64,000 nucleotides of DNA from Methanolapillus ohkumae (lineage in GTDB: Archaea; Halobacteriota; Methanosarcinia; Methanosarcinales; Methanosarcinaceae). The stretch is taken from the NCBI RefSeq assembly GCF_032594355.1, contig NZ_CP131061.1:186001-250000 (forward strand), written 5' to 3'. Below the pieces are notes generated by a model. The model searched no databases. It was not told the DNA's origin and saw only the letters and a list, made by a program, of their open reading frames with translations. Each line of letters opens with the position of its first letter. Within the stretch, counting starts at the first letter, position 1. Below are positions 43,763 through 53,128 of this stretch, piece by piece. The position numbers were made by a program, and so were the translations under genes.

Positions 43763-45151
43763 TCATTTTTTCCCGAGCTCAAATTCGTTATGAAGCGCCA
43801 AAATTGCCGTATTGACGCATTCGCTGCTGATAACGCAGGAAATATTGTATTCGGAAGAGCCCTGGCTAATCATAATGATATTAATGTTTTCTTTTCCAAG
43901 AGCTGTAAAAACGCGGCGGGCAACACCGGGCGTTCCGGCCATTCCGGCACCGACAACGGCAACCACAGCGACATCTGTTCTGAAATCAACATTGTAGGAT
44001 TCTCCAAGGTCCGCTTTGATGGCTTTAACAGTTTTTACCCGGTCCGATTCGTTGACAATGAATGAAATGCTGGATTCGGAGCCTTGGCTGATTAACCGCA
44101 CGTTCACGTTTTTATCGGCCAAAACCGCAAAAATCCGTGCGACTTTTCCGGTCGATCCGACCATTTCCACACTGGAAACGTTCACAAGAGCGATTTTTTT
44201 AATCATGCTGACGGCTTTCACGACGTTTTTGGATGTTTTGTTTTCGGTAATGACCAACGTTCCTTCAAAGTCCGGCTTAAATGTACTTTTGACACGCACC
44301 GGAATGTTGTTGTGCATGGACGGCTCAATCGCGCGCGGGTGCAGAACTTCGGCGCCCAGAGATGATAATTCCATGGCTTCCTGGTACGAAATAAATTGAA
44401 TGGTTTGCGCGTCTTGGACGATTTTAGGGTTGGCGGTCATGATGCCGTCCACCTCTTTCCACAGCCAAATTTCGTCGGCTTTGACACCGACACCGATAAT
44501 AGATGCCGTATAGTCCGAGCCACTGCGGCCCAGGGTCGTAATGTTTCCGTCTTCGTTTTCGCCGATAAAGCCGGTGATCACTTGGATGGATGTTTTAAAA
44601 TCCGGGGTCAATCTCTCATGAATCAACGCATAAGATTTCGGAAGCGGTTTGGCGTTGCCGAAAGAGTCGGTTGTAATGACACCCGCTTCTCCGCCGGTGT
44701 AGTATTTGGACGGTATTTTCAAAGAACGAATCGCGCCCGAGACAATCGGTGCCGCCAAGCGTTCGCCGTAAGAGGAAATGTTGTCTTTGGACCGGCTGGT
44801 AAGTTCTCCCAAGTAGCAAATGCCGATGAGTGCTTTTTCCAGTTCGTCGATTTTTGTTTCCAAATGCTCAATGACTTCCGCTCGGATTTTTTTGTTGTCA
44901 ATCGCGTCGTTGACGGCATTGAAGTGTTTTAATTTCAAGCCGGCGATAAATTCCGAAATCATAGACACTTTTCCTTGCTCGCAGGCGGCCATCGCTGTCT
45001 CTAAAAGACCGTCAGTCACGCCGGCCAATGCGGAAGTGACCATAATGACTTGATTTCCTTTATCAAAGTAGGATTTTAACAACTCCGCGACATGGCGTAT
45101 TCTTTTTCCGTCTCCGACCGAGGTTCCGCCGAATTTCATCACAATTTTCAT
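43763..45151 (-). CDS. lysC: Aspartokinase
   Basis: Phosphorylates aspartate as first step to lysine, threonine and methionine. It has 462 residues with the N-terminal KFGGTSVGDGKRI, the mid-domain TGFIGENEDGNITTLGRSGSDYTA motif, and two ACT domains after residue about 305 that usually carry feedback inhibition (VGAGMAGTPGVARRVFTAL). ATG 45151 is preferred to a TTG two codons upstream. It is divergently placed from the phosphoglycerate mutase-like gene at 45711. Confidence 0.94.
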   Translation of the reverse strand: MKIVMKFGGTSVGDGKRIRHVAELLKSYFDKGNQVIMVTSALAGVTDGLLETAMAACEQGKVSMISEFIAGLKLKHFNAVNDAIDNKKIRAEVIEHLETKIDELEKALIGICYLGELTSRSKDNISSYGERLAAPIVSGAIRSLKIPSKYYTGGEAGVITTDSFGNAKPLPKSYALIHERLTPDFKTSIQVITGFIGENEDGNITTLGRSGSDYTASIIGVGVKADEIWLWKEVDGIMTANPKIVQDAQTIQFISYQEAMELSSLGAEVLHPRAIEPSMHNNIPVRVKSTFKPDFEGTLVITENKTSKNVVKAVSMIKKIALVNVSSVEMVGSTGKVARIFAVLADKNVNVRLISQGSESSISFIVNESDRVKTVKAIKADLGESYNVDFRTDVAVVAVVGAGMAGTPGVARRVFTALGKENINIIMISQGSSEYNISCVISSECVNTAILALHNEFELGKK

Positions 45152-45189
45152 TTTCAATCATCCGAATTTTAAAACAATATCAATAGAAG

Positions 45190-45320
45190 ATAATCCCAAA
45201 GATAACAATAAAATGACACAACAAAACGACAACAACAATATGACAATAATAAAATGACAATAATAAAATGACAACAACAATATGACAACAACAAAACGAC
45301 AATAATAAAATGAATAAAAA
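45190..45320. repeat. Tandem repeat of about 15 bases before lysC
   Basis: Units AATAATAAAATGACA and AACAACAATATGACA alternate about seven times. AT-rich and non-coding, lying in the divergent promoter space of lysC and apgM (45152-45710). A TATA-like ATATTTAAATAAG at about 45506 may drive apgM. A three-fold TTGTTCCATACAA repeat lies at 45599-45640. Confidence 0.75.
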
Positions 45321-45710
45321 CAATAACTGTTCCAATGATTCTATCTGAATATTTTTTAAAGTTTTCGATTTTTTGTTTTATTGATTTTTTCGATTTTTTG
45401 AATTTTTCGTTTGATCAATAAAAATAATTGTAAAGAGCCATCCTAAACTTTTATCCGGCTCTTTTTGTAAAATCTTTAAGTCTTGTTTTTTCCAAGGGAG
45501 CGGATATTTAAATAAGTTATGACGCTTATTTTGACATACTTACAACGGAACAAATAAATACGTCACGATTAGAAGAGATGTGCCGACATTTTACGATGTT
45601 GTTCCATACAATTGTTCCATACAATTGTTCCATGCAATTTATTCAATGAATTTGTCCTACGATTTATTCAATATTCATTAACTCTAAAAAATGATGAAGC
45701 CGGGTTTTTC

Positions 45711-46997
45711 ATGAAATACGTTGTTATTATCGGTGATGGAATGGCGGATTTGCCCATTCCCGAATTGAATCACAAAACTATTCTTCAGTACGCCCAAAAG
45801 CCGAATCTGGATTTTTTGGCGAAAAACGGACAATGTGGTTTAGCGGTCACGGTTCCGAATGGCTACTCTCCGGGAAGCGATGTTGCCAACATGTCTATTT
45901 TCGGCTACGATCCCGCGGTTTATTATACCGGCCGCTCGCCGTTAGAAGCGGTCAGCATGGGCGTTTCTCTCGTTGGCAATGATTTGGCGTTTCGGACGAA
46001 TTTAATCACAATCGGGAACGCGGACGGAACGGTCAGTGCCAACGGCCCGGATTTAGAAAACGCTTACATTTTAGATTACAGCGGGGGGCATATCACATCC
46101 GATGAAGCCAAAGAGTTGATTCGAGCGGTGGAGGCCGGTCTTGGGACCGCGCAGTTTTCTTTTTATCCGGGAATTAGCTACCGGCACTTGCTGGTTGCAA
46201 AAGACAATTTCGGGAAAAATTGTGTGTTTACGCCGCCGCACGATGTTACCGGTAAAAAAGCGTCGGATCATTTTCCAATGGCAAAAGAGGGGGATTTAGA
46301 ATCCAAACGGGCGGCTCAAATCTATTTGGACATGATGAAAGCGTCTTATGAAATTTTGAAAAATCATCCGATTAATCAAAAACGGGTTCGTGAAGGAAAA
46401 TCTCCGGCTAATTGCATTTGGTTTTGGGGGCAAGGAAACGCGCCGAAGTTTGAAAAATTTGAAAAAATTCATCAAAAGACCGGCGCGGTTATTTCGGCCG
46501 TTGACCTTCTCAAGGGAATCGGTATCTGTGCGGGGCTTGAAGTGATTGAAGTTCCCGGCGCCACCGGATTTTTGGACACGAATTATGCCGGAAAAGCAAG
46601 TGCCGCCATTTCAGCGCTAAAATCCAAGGATTTTGTTTTCGTTCATATCGAAGCGCCGGATGAATGCGGACATTTGGGGGATTACAAAAAGAAATTGCAA
46701 GCGGTCGAAGATTTGGATTCCAAAATTATAAAACCGCTTTTGGATTTTGCCATCGAATCTCAAAAGAAGGGCGAATCCATTGCTATTTTAGTGATGCCGG
46801 ACCATCCGACGCCGGTTGCACTGAAAACGCACACAAGCGATCCGATTCCGTTTGTTTTGTATGATACGCGGGAACTTTTGATTGATTCCGTTTCCGTATT
46901 TGATGAAAAATCTGTTGAATCCGGAGCGTTTGGAACGGTTTACGCGCCCGATTTAATTTCGGTCATGCTCAAATTTGAACAAAATAATAAGAAATGA
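45711..46997 (+). CDS. apgM: Cofactor-independent phosphoglycerate mutase, archaeal type (or proposed homoserine kinase)
   Basis: A 428-residue alkaline-phosphatase superfamily enzyme. Metal and nucleophile motifs are VVIIGDGMAD at the start, YSPGSDVANMSIFGYDP with the likely catalytic Ser in GSDVANMS, EAPDECGHLGD and MPDHPTP. ApgM interconverts 3- and 2-phosphoglycerate. A sister family of identical length has been proposed as homoserine kinase because it clusters with threonine-pathway genes; the divergent aspartokinase neighbour makes that reading possible. ATG 45711 starts the first beta strand and follows a short GAAGCCGGG signal. Confidence 0.85.
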   Translation: MKYVVIIGDGMADLPIPELNHKTILQYAQKPNLDFLAKNGQCGLAVTVPNGYSPGSDVANMSIFGYDPAVYYTGRSPLEAVSMGVSLVGNDLAFRTNLITIGNADGTVSANGPDLENAYILDYSGGHITSDEAKELIRAVEAGLGTAQFSFYPGISYRHLLVAKDNFGKNCVFTPPHDVTGKKASDHFPMAKEGDLESKRAAQIYLDMMKASYEILKNHPINQKRVREGKSPANCIWFWGQGNAPKFEKFEKIHQKTGAVISAVDLLKGIGICAGLEVIEVPGATGFLDTNYAGKASAAISALKSKDFVFVHIEAPDECGHLGDYKKKLQAVEDLDSKIIKPLLDFAIESQKKGESIAILVMPDHPTPVALKTHTSDPIPFVLYDTRELLIDSVSVFDEKSVESGAFGTVYAPDLISVMLKFEQNNKK

Positions 46998-47155
46998 TTG
47001 AAATAAAGTTATATATTTCAAATTCATTTTTATTTACAATTACGTTTCTGGTTTTTGAGAAATCCCTTAAAACATCTTTTTATATCTTTATATTTTATAT
47101 TTAAATATGAATTTGTTGCAATAAGTAAAAATAAAAAATAATAATATAATACAGC

Positions 47156-47290
47156 TATTGAAAATATATTGAAAAAATTATTGAAAAAATTATTGAAAAA
47201 ATTATTGAAAAAATTATTGGAAAATTATTGGAAAATTAATTAAAAAATTATTGGAAAATTAATTAAAAAATAATTAAAAAATTATTGAAA
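47156..47290. repeat. A/T tandem repeat of 12-13 bases before hsp20
   Basis: AAAAAATTATTG is repeated about ten times with variants. It occupies most of the 344-base space between apgM and the heat-shock gene, which otherwise holds only a probable TATA-rich promoter (about 47085-47150). Confidence 0.8.
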
Positions 47291-47341
47291 AAACAGTCAA
47301 TCTCCGTTTATTCAATGCCATTTCATGTGGGTGTGTTATTC

Positions 47342-47800
47342 ATGAATCCGTTTCAAAAAAAGCAATCCAAAGAAGAAGAATTTGAAGAAGAAGAGGCTGA
47401 ACCAAAGTCTCAAAAGTTGAATCAAATTTTCAGCAAGATTACATCTTTCGGGAAAGGTCCAAAGGAAGATTCTTTCGGTGAATTCCGCCAAACGCCGCTC
47501 ATGGATTTGATTGAGCGCCGCAATGACATTGTTGTTAAAGCCGATTTGCCGGGCGTGACCAAAAAGGATGTGATTTTAGAAATTCAAGATCGGTTGCTGA
47601 CGATTCGGGCTGAGTGCTTGAATGAAATCGAAGAAGGAAGCTATATTCGGCGGGAACGTTTCTACCGCAAATATGAAGGCTCCGTCAACATTCCGGTTCA
47701 AATCGATGAAGAAAGAGCAACGGCAAAATTAGCCAACGGTGTTTTGACAGTGACGCTTCCTAAAAAAACAGATCCCAGCATTGTTGATGTGGATGATTAA
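47342..47800 (+). CDS. Small heat-shock protein (Hsp20/alpha-crystallin)
   Basis: A 152-residue ATP-independent holdase. An acidic N-terminal segment with a Glu-rich run is followed by the alpha-crystallin domain from about residue 50 (TPLMDLIERRNDIVVKADLP, GVTKKDVILEI, FYRKYEGSVNIP) and the LANGVLTVTLPKK end. ATG 47342 is the codon that leaves only coding-like sequence; an earlier in-frame start at 47285 would overlap the A/T repeats. Confidence 0.92.
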   Translation: MNPFQKKQSKEEEFEEEEAEPKSQKLNQIFSKITSFGKGPKEDSFGEFRQTPLMDLIERRNDIVVKADLPGVTKKDVILEIQDRLLTIRAECLNEIEEGSYIRRERFYRKYEGSVNIPVQIDEERATAKLANGVLTVTLPKKTDPSIVDVDD

Positions 47801-47954
47801 TTTTAATTTTCCATAATTTATTTTCATTTTTTGAATTGCTTTTATCGATTTTTCTGTAATTTATTTTTTCTCTTCTTTTCTCTTCTTCTTTTCTCTTCTT
47901 TTCTCTTCTTTTCTCTTCTTCTTTTCTCTTTCTTTTCTCTTCTTTTCTCCTTTT

Positions 47955-48015
47955 GGGCGGTGCTGCCACGCGCGTTATTGCGGCGAATTTTAATTGTTTT
48001 TAACAAAATGAAACC
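47955..48015 (+). repeat. Dispersed intergenic repeat, copy D
   Basis: GGTGCTGCCACGCGCGTTATTGCGG, split here as GCCACGCGCGTTATTGCGG plus CGAATTTTAATTG and TTTTTAACAAAATG. It lies about 155 bases after the hsp20 stop in that orientation, following a CT-rich stretch (47870-47950). Confidence 0.65.
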
Positions 48016-48068
48016 TGAATATTTTATATATAACATATTTTATATTTGTTGAGGACCCTTTACTTTTC

Positions 48069-49232
48069 ATGGCATTTAAAATTGCGACAATCAAAGGAAT
48101 TCCGATTTACATTCACATGACCTTCTTTTTGGTCTTTTTACTTTTTGCGTTTATTTTTGACATCACGCCTTTTCCGTATGGTTTTCGTGGCGTGGATCCG
48201 GCTTGGCTCCGCTATGGATTTTCAGCGGCGGCCGCGATTATTTTCTTTGTCACGCTTCTGCTTCATGAGCTCTCTCATTCTTTTTTGGCAATTTCCAATG
48301 GAATTAAAATTCAAGGCATTACGCTGTTTTTCTTTGGAGGGGTTTCCGTTCTTGAAAATCCGGATGACAAAGCCGCCGTTGAACCGTCCAAAGAGTTTAA
48401 AATCGCGCTCGTCGGTCCGCTTTCCAGCATCCTCATGGGGCTTTTGTTTTTGGGACTCAATTATATTTTGTTTGGAACATTTTACGGTGCGGCATTGATT
48501 TCCGGCTCGATTGAAGTCGGAAACTTGGAAATTATGTATGGGTGGTTTTCCATCTTATTGTTCCTTGTCGGTGCTCTGAACTTGTTTTTGGGTTTATTCA
48601 ATATTTTGCCGGTCTTTCCGATGGATGGCGGACGTGTTCTTCGCGCATGGCTGGCCACCCGCTATCCGTTTCAAAAAGCGACGGAAATTGCCGTATCCAC
48701 CGGGAAAATATTTTCGATAGTGATGGCGATTATTGGGATTGTGTTCTTTAATTTTTGGCTGGCGCTCTTGGCGGTCTTTCTCTATATTTCAGCGGCTGAA
48801 GAAGGAAAAGCGGTTAAAACAAGTTTTTTGCTGGAAAATGTATTGGTCGGCGAAATTATGACGACGGATGTCATCACGGTGGAAGAATCCATGAAGTTGT
48901 CGGATTTTGTCAACTTTGTTTTCCAAAAAAAGCATCCCGGCTATCCGGTTGTCAAATCCGGGCAAGTGGTCGGTCTTGTGACGGTGGATGATGTCAAAGC
49001 CATCAATGAAGCTGAACGGTATGCTTTTTCCGTCAAAGACGTGATGCGGCAAGATGTTCTTTTTGTCCAACCCCAAACGTCGGCACTGTCGGCTTTTGAA
49101 AAAATGAATACAAATGGAGTCGGCCGGCTGGTTGTTTTGGATGGCAACCATCATCTGGTTGGAATTCTTTCCCGAACCGATTTGATGACAGCCGTCAATA
49201 TTCGAAGCGGGCTCCATGGAAATAATTCTTAA
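48069..49232 (+). CDS. Site-2 protease family membrane metalloprotease with two CBS domains
   Basis: A 387-residue intramembrane zinc protease (peptidase M50). The zinc motif HELSH is at residues 66-70 and the second ligand region FPMDGGR at 183-189; about six helices span residues 14-245. Two CBS domains follow (about 262-315 and 325-378), which may sense adenosine nucleotides. The family cleaves membrane-bound substrates such as anti-sigma-like or regulatory factors; no substrate is evident. The ATG follows TGAGGACC. It is probably monocistronic. Confidence 0.93.
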   Translation: MAFKIATIKGIPIYIHMTFFLVFLLFAFIFDITPFPYGFRGVDPAWLRYGFSAAAAIIFFVTLLLHELSHSFLAISNGIKIQGITLFFFGGVSVLENPDDKAAVEPSKEFKIALVGPLSSILMGLLFLGLNYILFGTFYGAALISGSIEVGNLEIMYGWFSILLFLVGALNLFLGLFNILPVFPMDGGRVLRAWLATRYPFQKATEIAVSTGKIFSIVMAIIGIVFFNFWLALLAVFLYISAAEEGKAVKTSFLLENVLVGEIMTTDVITVEESMKLSDFVNFVFQKKHPGYPVVKSGQVVGLVTVDDVKAINEAERYAFSVKDVMRQDVLFVQPQTSALSAFEKMNTNGVGRLVVLDGNHHLVGILSRTDLMTAVNIRSGLHGNNS

Positions 49233-49554
49233 ATCATTTCAGCCACGGATTGTTCATTTTTTTATCCGGCCGCTCTCTTTAATTTAATATTGTTTATAAT
49301 ATATAATTATGGATGAAAAGTATTATATGGTTTTAAGAACTGTTTAAGACGTTTCTGTTAAAACTGTTTTAATTAAAGTTCTAAACGCACTATTATCTAT
49401 ATATTTTTATATATTGTGTTATATCCAATATACTATTTAATATAAAATTTAATGTAATATTTGTTGTATTATTTGAAAAAGATATGTTGTACGTTACAAT
49501 TGTTGCATTCGGGCTTTGATTTAATTGTGTATCGATTTGGTAGGGCATGGTTTT
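49233..49554. other. AT-rich spacer before the response regulator
   Basis: No gene or repeat of note. Several TATA-like stretches lie at 49400-49470 (TATATATTTTTATATA type). One probably drives the gene at 49555. Confidence 0.4.
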
Positions 49555-49911
49555 ATGAAAAAAATATTGTTGGTTGAAGATAATTCAATGAACCGTGAAC
49601 TCATCAAAGACGTTTTAGAGACTTTTCAATTCAAGGTCGTCTGTGCCGAAGATGGGTTTGAAGCTCTTCTTTTCGTGGAAAAAAGTGAATTTGATTTGGT
49701 TTTGGTGGACCTCAATCTGCCCAAAATGAGCGGGGTTGAATTCGCCCTTAAAATCAAAGCAGGTTCTTACAAATGCGGAAAATTAATCGCGCTGACGGCA
49801 AACGAATATTCTGAAGTCAGTGACAAAATTCAAGGGGCCTTTGACGGATATATTCACAAACCGTTTCAAATCAACGATTTCAGAAACAAGATTTACGAAT
49901 TGATCCAATAA
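49555..49911 (+). CDS. Stand-alone response-regulator receiver domain
   Basis: A CheY-like single domain of 118 residues. The acidic pair Glu8-Asp9 (LVEDN), the phosphoacceptor Asp52 (LVDLNLPKMSG), Thr81 (ALTANE) and Lys102 (HKPF) are present, so it should be phosphorylatable. There is no output domain; it must act by protein contact. No histidine kinase gene is nearby. ATG 49555 starts the first beta strand; an earlier in-frame ATG at 49525 gives an atypical start. Confidence 0.9.
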   Translation: MKKILLVEDNSMNRELIKDVLETFQFKVVCAEDGFEALLFVEKSEFDLVLVDLNLPKMSGVEFALKIKAGSYKCGKLIALTANEYSEVSDKIQGAFDGYIHKPFQINDFRNKIYELIQ

Positions 49912-49957
49912 TTTTATAAATTTTAAAGGATTGGATTTAGGCAATTAATCTCGGTAT

Positions 49958-50035
49958 TCCATTTCATTATTCCGTTTCATTATTCCGTTTCATTATTTTG
50001 TTTCATTATCTCATTTCATTATCTCGTTTCATTTT
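49958..50035. repeat. 14-base tandem repeat, about six copies
   Basis: TTCCGTTTCATTAT with small changes is repeated about six times between the response regulator and the HEAT-like gene. Non-coding. Confidence 0.8.
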
Positions 50036-50075
50036 TTAGTTTTGTTTTCATTAAAATTCCTTTCTGAGATACTTT

Positions 50076-50750
50076 ATGTCTGATGATTTTTCCCAATCTT
50101 GGCAAAAACTGAATCAAATCCGGTCTCTTCCTTCTCCTCCGGAATCGGCGGCCATTTCTTTTTTGATTTTCATTTTATCCTCTCCGGATGAAAATGAATT
50201 GGTGCAAACAGCGGCGGTTCATGCGTTAATCCGGTTTGAGGACTCTTCCAGCTCACCGCTTCTTTCTTTGTTTGACGAAACGTCGGATACAGCCATCCAG
50301 TCGCGGATTTCTTTTGTGCTTTCCCGCTTTAAATCCGTTCCCTCTTCATTTATTGAAAAAAATATTTGCCACCCGAATTCGTTTGTCCGAAAAAATTGTG
50401 TGTATGGGGCCGGTCAAATTCAAAACCAAATTCAAAATCCGACGCAGATTCTTGTTTCTTCTTTGATTCAAAAATTAACCGTTATTTTGTATGAAGATCC
50501 GGATCCGACGATTTCTTTTGAAGCGGCAGAGACTCTTTTTCGTCTAAATCCGGACCCGTCTTTTTTCAATAGGATTTTGCAAAAAAGAGTGCCGGATATT
50601 CATGTTCTGAATAAAATCATTGAGATTTCCGGGGAAATCGGGGATTTGTCGACGGCTGAAGTTTTAAAATCTTATTTATCCGATCCGGATGACCGGATTG
50701 TAGGAACCACCTGTTTGTCTATTCAAAAAATTCAAATGAAAAAGAAATAA
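50076..50750 (+). CDS. HEAT-repeat-like protein
   Basis: A 224-residue all-helical protein. It contains successive helix pairs with the HEAT pattern: VQTAAVHALIRFED, SFVRKNCVYGAGQIQ, ISFEAAETLFRLNPD and DDRIVGTTCLSIQKI. There is no membrane segment and no signal. Such proteins act as scaffolds, and in methanogens some work as phycobilin-lyase-like or regulator partners. It may pair with the receiver-domain protein 165 bases upstream, but nothing proves that. The function is unknown. Confidence 0.65.
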   Translation: MSDDFSQSWQKLNQIRSLPSPPESAAISFLIFILSSPDENELVQTAAVHALIRFEDSSSSPLLSLFDETSDTAIQSRISFVLSRFKSVPSSFIEKNICHPNSFVRKNCVYGAGQIQNQIQNPTQILVSSLIQKLTVILYEDPDPTISFEAAETLFRLNPDPSFFNRILQKRVPDIHVLNKIIEISGEIGDLSTAEVLKSYLSDPDDRIVGTTCLSIQKIQMKKK

Positions 50751-50810
50751 ATGAAAAAGAAACAAATGAAAAAGAAATAAATGAAAAAGAAATAAATGAA
50801 AAAGAAGAAA
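50736..50810 (+). repeat. 15-base tandem repeat AAATGAAAAAGAAAT
   Basis: About four copies beginning in the last codons of the HEAT-like gene. Part of the run may extend the coding end by slippage; otherwise non-coding. Confidence 0.7.
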
Positions 50811-50887
50811 TAGCAAAAGAGTCTGAAAAAGAAAAATATGAATTATGTTTAAAAACGAAAAAAGCGAAGAAATGCGAAGGAATTGGC

Positions 50888-51721
50888 ATGGAATGGGTTT
50901 ATTTTTTTCTTTTGTTTATCGGCGGTTTGATTGCCGGCGGATTTGCCGGGATGCTGGGTCTTGGCGGTGCCTTTTTGATGGTTCCGCTTCAGCTTTTTGT
51001 TTTGACAAATATGGGATATTCGCCGGATATCGCCATTAAAGTCGCGATTGCCACTTCTTTGGCCGTCACCCTTCCGACCGCTTTAAACAGCTCTTACCGC
51101 CACTCCAAAAAAGGAACCGTCTACTGGAAATATGCGGCCTTAATCGGTACATTCGGATTTATATTTTCCTTCCTCAGCTCTTTTGTTGCGAATTATCTGC
51201 CGGAATCGTTTTTGTCCGTATTTTTCGGAATTGTGGTTTTAATTGCGGCACTTAAAACTTCTTCTTACAAAAATGTCAATGAAGATCCGTCCCAAATTTC
51301 CAAAAACTATCTATTGTATGCGGTTTGTGGCGCGATTATGGGCACCGTTTCCGGATTGACCGGGATCGGCGGTGGAATTGTTGTCATCCCCCTCATGATT
51401 TTTATTTTGCGTTTCCCTTTCATCAACGCGGTTGGAACATCTTCGGCAACCATCGTTTTCACATCAATGGGTGGAATTATCGGCTACCTCATTAACGGTT
51501 TTGGAGCCACAGGACTTCCGCCGTATTCTTTGGGCTATATCAATCTTTTATTTTGGTTTATTTTGTTAGTTCCGAGTTTGATTATGTCCGGCATTGGGGC
51601 GTCTATCACGCACCGTGTCAACCAAAAATATATCCGTTACACTTTTTCCATATTGACCTTTATTATCGGTGTTTTGATGATTTATAAAAATTTAGAGTTT
51701 GATATCTTCGCTTTTATATAA
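50888..51721 (+). CDS. TauE/SafE family membrane transporter
   Basis: A 277-residue membrane protein with about eight helices in two related halves: GLIAGGFAGMLGLGGAFLMVP in the first and MGTVSGLTGIGGGIVVIPL in the second. These glycine-rich GxxGxGGxxxxxP motifs identify the sulfite-exporter/TSUP family. The substrate is unknown (sulfite, sulfonates and other organic anions occur in the family). The ATG follows GAAGGAATTGGC. Confidence 0.88.
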   Translation: MEWVYFFLLFIGGLIAGGFAGMLGLGGAFLMVPLQLFVLTNMGYSPDIAIKVAIATSLAVTLPTALNSSYRHSKKGTVYWKYAALIGTFGFIFSFLSSFVANYLPESFLSVFFGIVVLIAALKTSSYKNVNEDPSQISKNYLLYAVCGAIMGTVSGLTGIGGGIVVIPLMIFILRFPFINAVGTSSATIVFTSMGGIIGYLINGFGATGLPPYSLGYINLLFWFILLVPSLIMSGIGASITHRVNQKYIRYTFSILTFIIGVLMIYKNLEFDIFAFI

Positions 51722-51894
51722 TTATATTTATTATAATATTTATAAATTATTATAGGTCCTTCTCTTTTTTTATTCTAATTACCGGAAATAAATTAAACAA
51801 AAGCATAAACCAAATAAAATACATAAAAACGATTCAAAAAAACGATTCAAAAATAGGAAATGAAATTAATATTTAAATTCAAATAAATTCTGGC

Positions 51895-52141
51895 GGAAGA
51901 ATAAATTTGTTGTTATCGTTTTTTCTTGTCCTGGTGGCAATTATTGCCGCTGTTCTTTGATTAAATTATTGAAGAATCCGCGGAAATATCATTTTAAATA
52001 TTGTTTTGGGTTACATCATTGTCATTGTCGTCAATTCCATTTCAGGCACCCGCTTCCCTACGATTGGTTTTTCTTTGTGGTGACAACGTTAACCGGCGTT
52101 TTTGGCGCGATTCTTTTATAGATTATGAATATGATTACTTA
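51895..52141 (+). pseudogene. Decayed BofA-like membrane protein
   Basis: Related to the intact gene at 52397. In one frame LLSFFLVLVAIIAAVL, then after two TGA codons ILNIVLGYIIVIVVNSISGT, resembling the intact copy's AINIIIGFIVLIVGNWIVGS. After a further frame change VTTLTGVFGAILL matches ITALTGVFGALVLL. The TGA stops and the shift show inactivation. It is a tandem duplicate left behind next to the functional gene. Confidence 0.6.
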
Positions 52142-52396
52142 ATGTTCTCTGATTGAATTGAGAATATTTTTTTCTTTTTTTTCTTTTTTCTTAGATTATT
52201 TTATGTCTTTTTGGATTCATTTTATGATTCATTTTATTGCTTCTTTTATGATTCGTTTTTTGGATTCATTTTATGCTTCTTTTTGGATTCATTTGGATGA
52301 ACTGTTTTATATAGTTTTAAGAAGGAGTAATTCAAAAACGGACAAAATGGACGTTTTGCATACAGGGTTATTTATGGAAAATACATGGGTGATTTT

Positions 52397-52687
52397 ATGG
52401 ATATTCAAACAATGATTATGTACTTGGTTTTAATCGTTATTGCAGTAGTTGTTGCGTATTTCTTGTACAAAGTTTTAAAAACTGCCAAAAACATTGCCAT
52501 CAATATTATTATCGGTTTTATCGTTTTAATTGTTGGAAACTGGATTGTCGGCAGTTACATCACACAATATGTTTCAAGCGCCGTTCCAGTTAAATACGAC
52601 TTAATGGCTTTGATTATCACGGCATTAACCGGCGTTTTCGGGGCTCTCGTGTTACTTATTTTAGCCATTTTCGGAATTCAGATTTAA
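52397..52687 (+). CDS. Small membrane protein of the pro-sigmaK inhibitor BofA-like family
   Basis: A 96-residue membrane protein with about three helices (TMIMYLVLIVIAVVVAYFLY, then AINIIIGFIVLIVGNW, then a C-terminal hydrophobic part ending FGIQI). The middle motif resembles the BofA family, which in Bacillus regulates an intramembrane protease. Archaeal members have no assigned role. It lies 3 kb from the site-2 protease gene, a suggestive but weak link. ATG 52397 follows GGGTGATTTT. Confidence 0.7.
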   Translation: MDIQTMIMYLVLIVIAVVVAYFLYKVLKTAKNIAINIIIGFIVLIVGNWIVGSYITQYVSSAVPVKYDLMALIITALTGVFGALVLLILAIFGIQI

Positions 52688-52726
52688 TTCCGATCCATTT
52701 TTTTCCTTTTTTCTTTTTCATTTTTT

Positions 52727-52792
52727 GCGGCGCTGTTCGCGCGTTATGGCAACAAATTTTAAAACTTTTTCAACAAAACGGTGGGCGATTTT
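52727..52792 (+). repeat. Dispersed intergenic repeat, copy E
   Basis: GCGGCGCTGTTCGCGCGTTATGG, in pieces GTTCGCGCGTTATGGCAAC, then AAATTTTAAAACTTTTTCAACAAAACGG. It is one of the best-conserved copies, 40 bases past the BofA-like gene and in its orientation. Confidence 0.75.
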
Positions 52793-52966
52793 GTCAAAAC
52801 TTTAAATTTTTAAGGGTGCTGCGACTATTTTGAAAAATTGAATTCTAAAAGAATAAACCAAAAACAAGAGCAACCAGAGCTGCAAAAAATTCAAAAATTC
52901 AAGAGCCAATAAAAAAAGATGAAAGAAATTATAATAATTTCTTTCATTCGATTATGTTTTTTATAT

Positions 52967-53116
52967 TTAGAATTTTGTAATAAATGTCCGGGCTTCGTAA
53001 AGAGCAATGATGCCAAGAATCACAATCAGAATCATCCAGAAATAGGATGAGTACGGAATGTATCCTGCGGCCCAAAGCGCATTGTAAGCTTCCATCGCAG
53101 CTTGCGTTTGTGTCAT
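52967..53116 (-). CDS. Small single-helix membrane protein, 49 residues
   Basis: MTQTQAAMEAYNALWAAGYI is followed by a helix (FWMILIVILGIIALYEA) and a short tail. A perfect AAGGAGGAAAG ribosome-binding site precedes the ATG. It is the third gene of a minus-strand operon after the DMT transporter and a small DNA-binding-like protein (spacing 12 bases). Small subunits of this kind often modulate a transporter. No family is recognised. Confidence 0.75.
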   Translation of the reverse strand: MTQTQAAMEAYNALWAAGYIPYSSYFWMILIVILGIIALYEARTFITKF

Positions 53117-53128
53117 TTTCTTTCCTCC

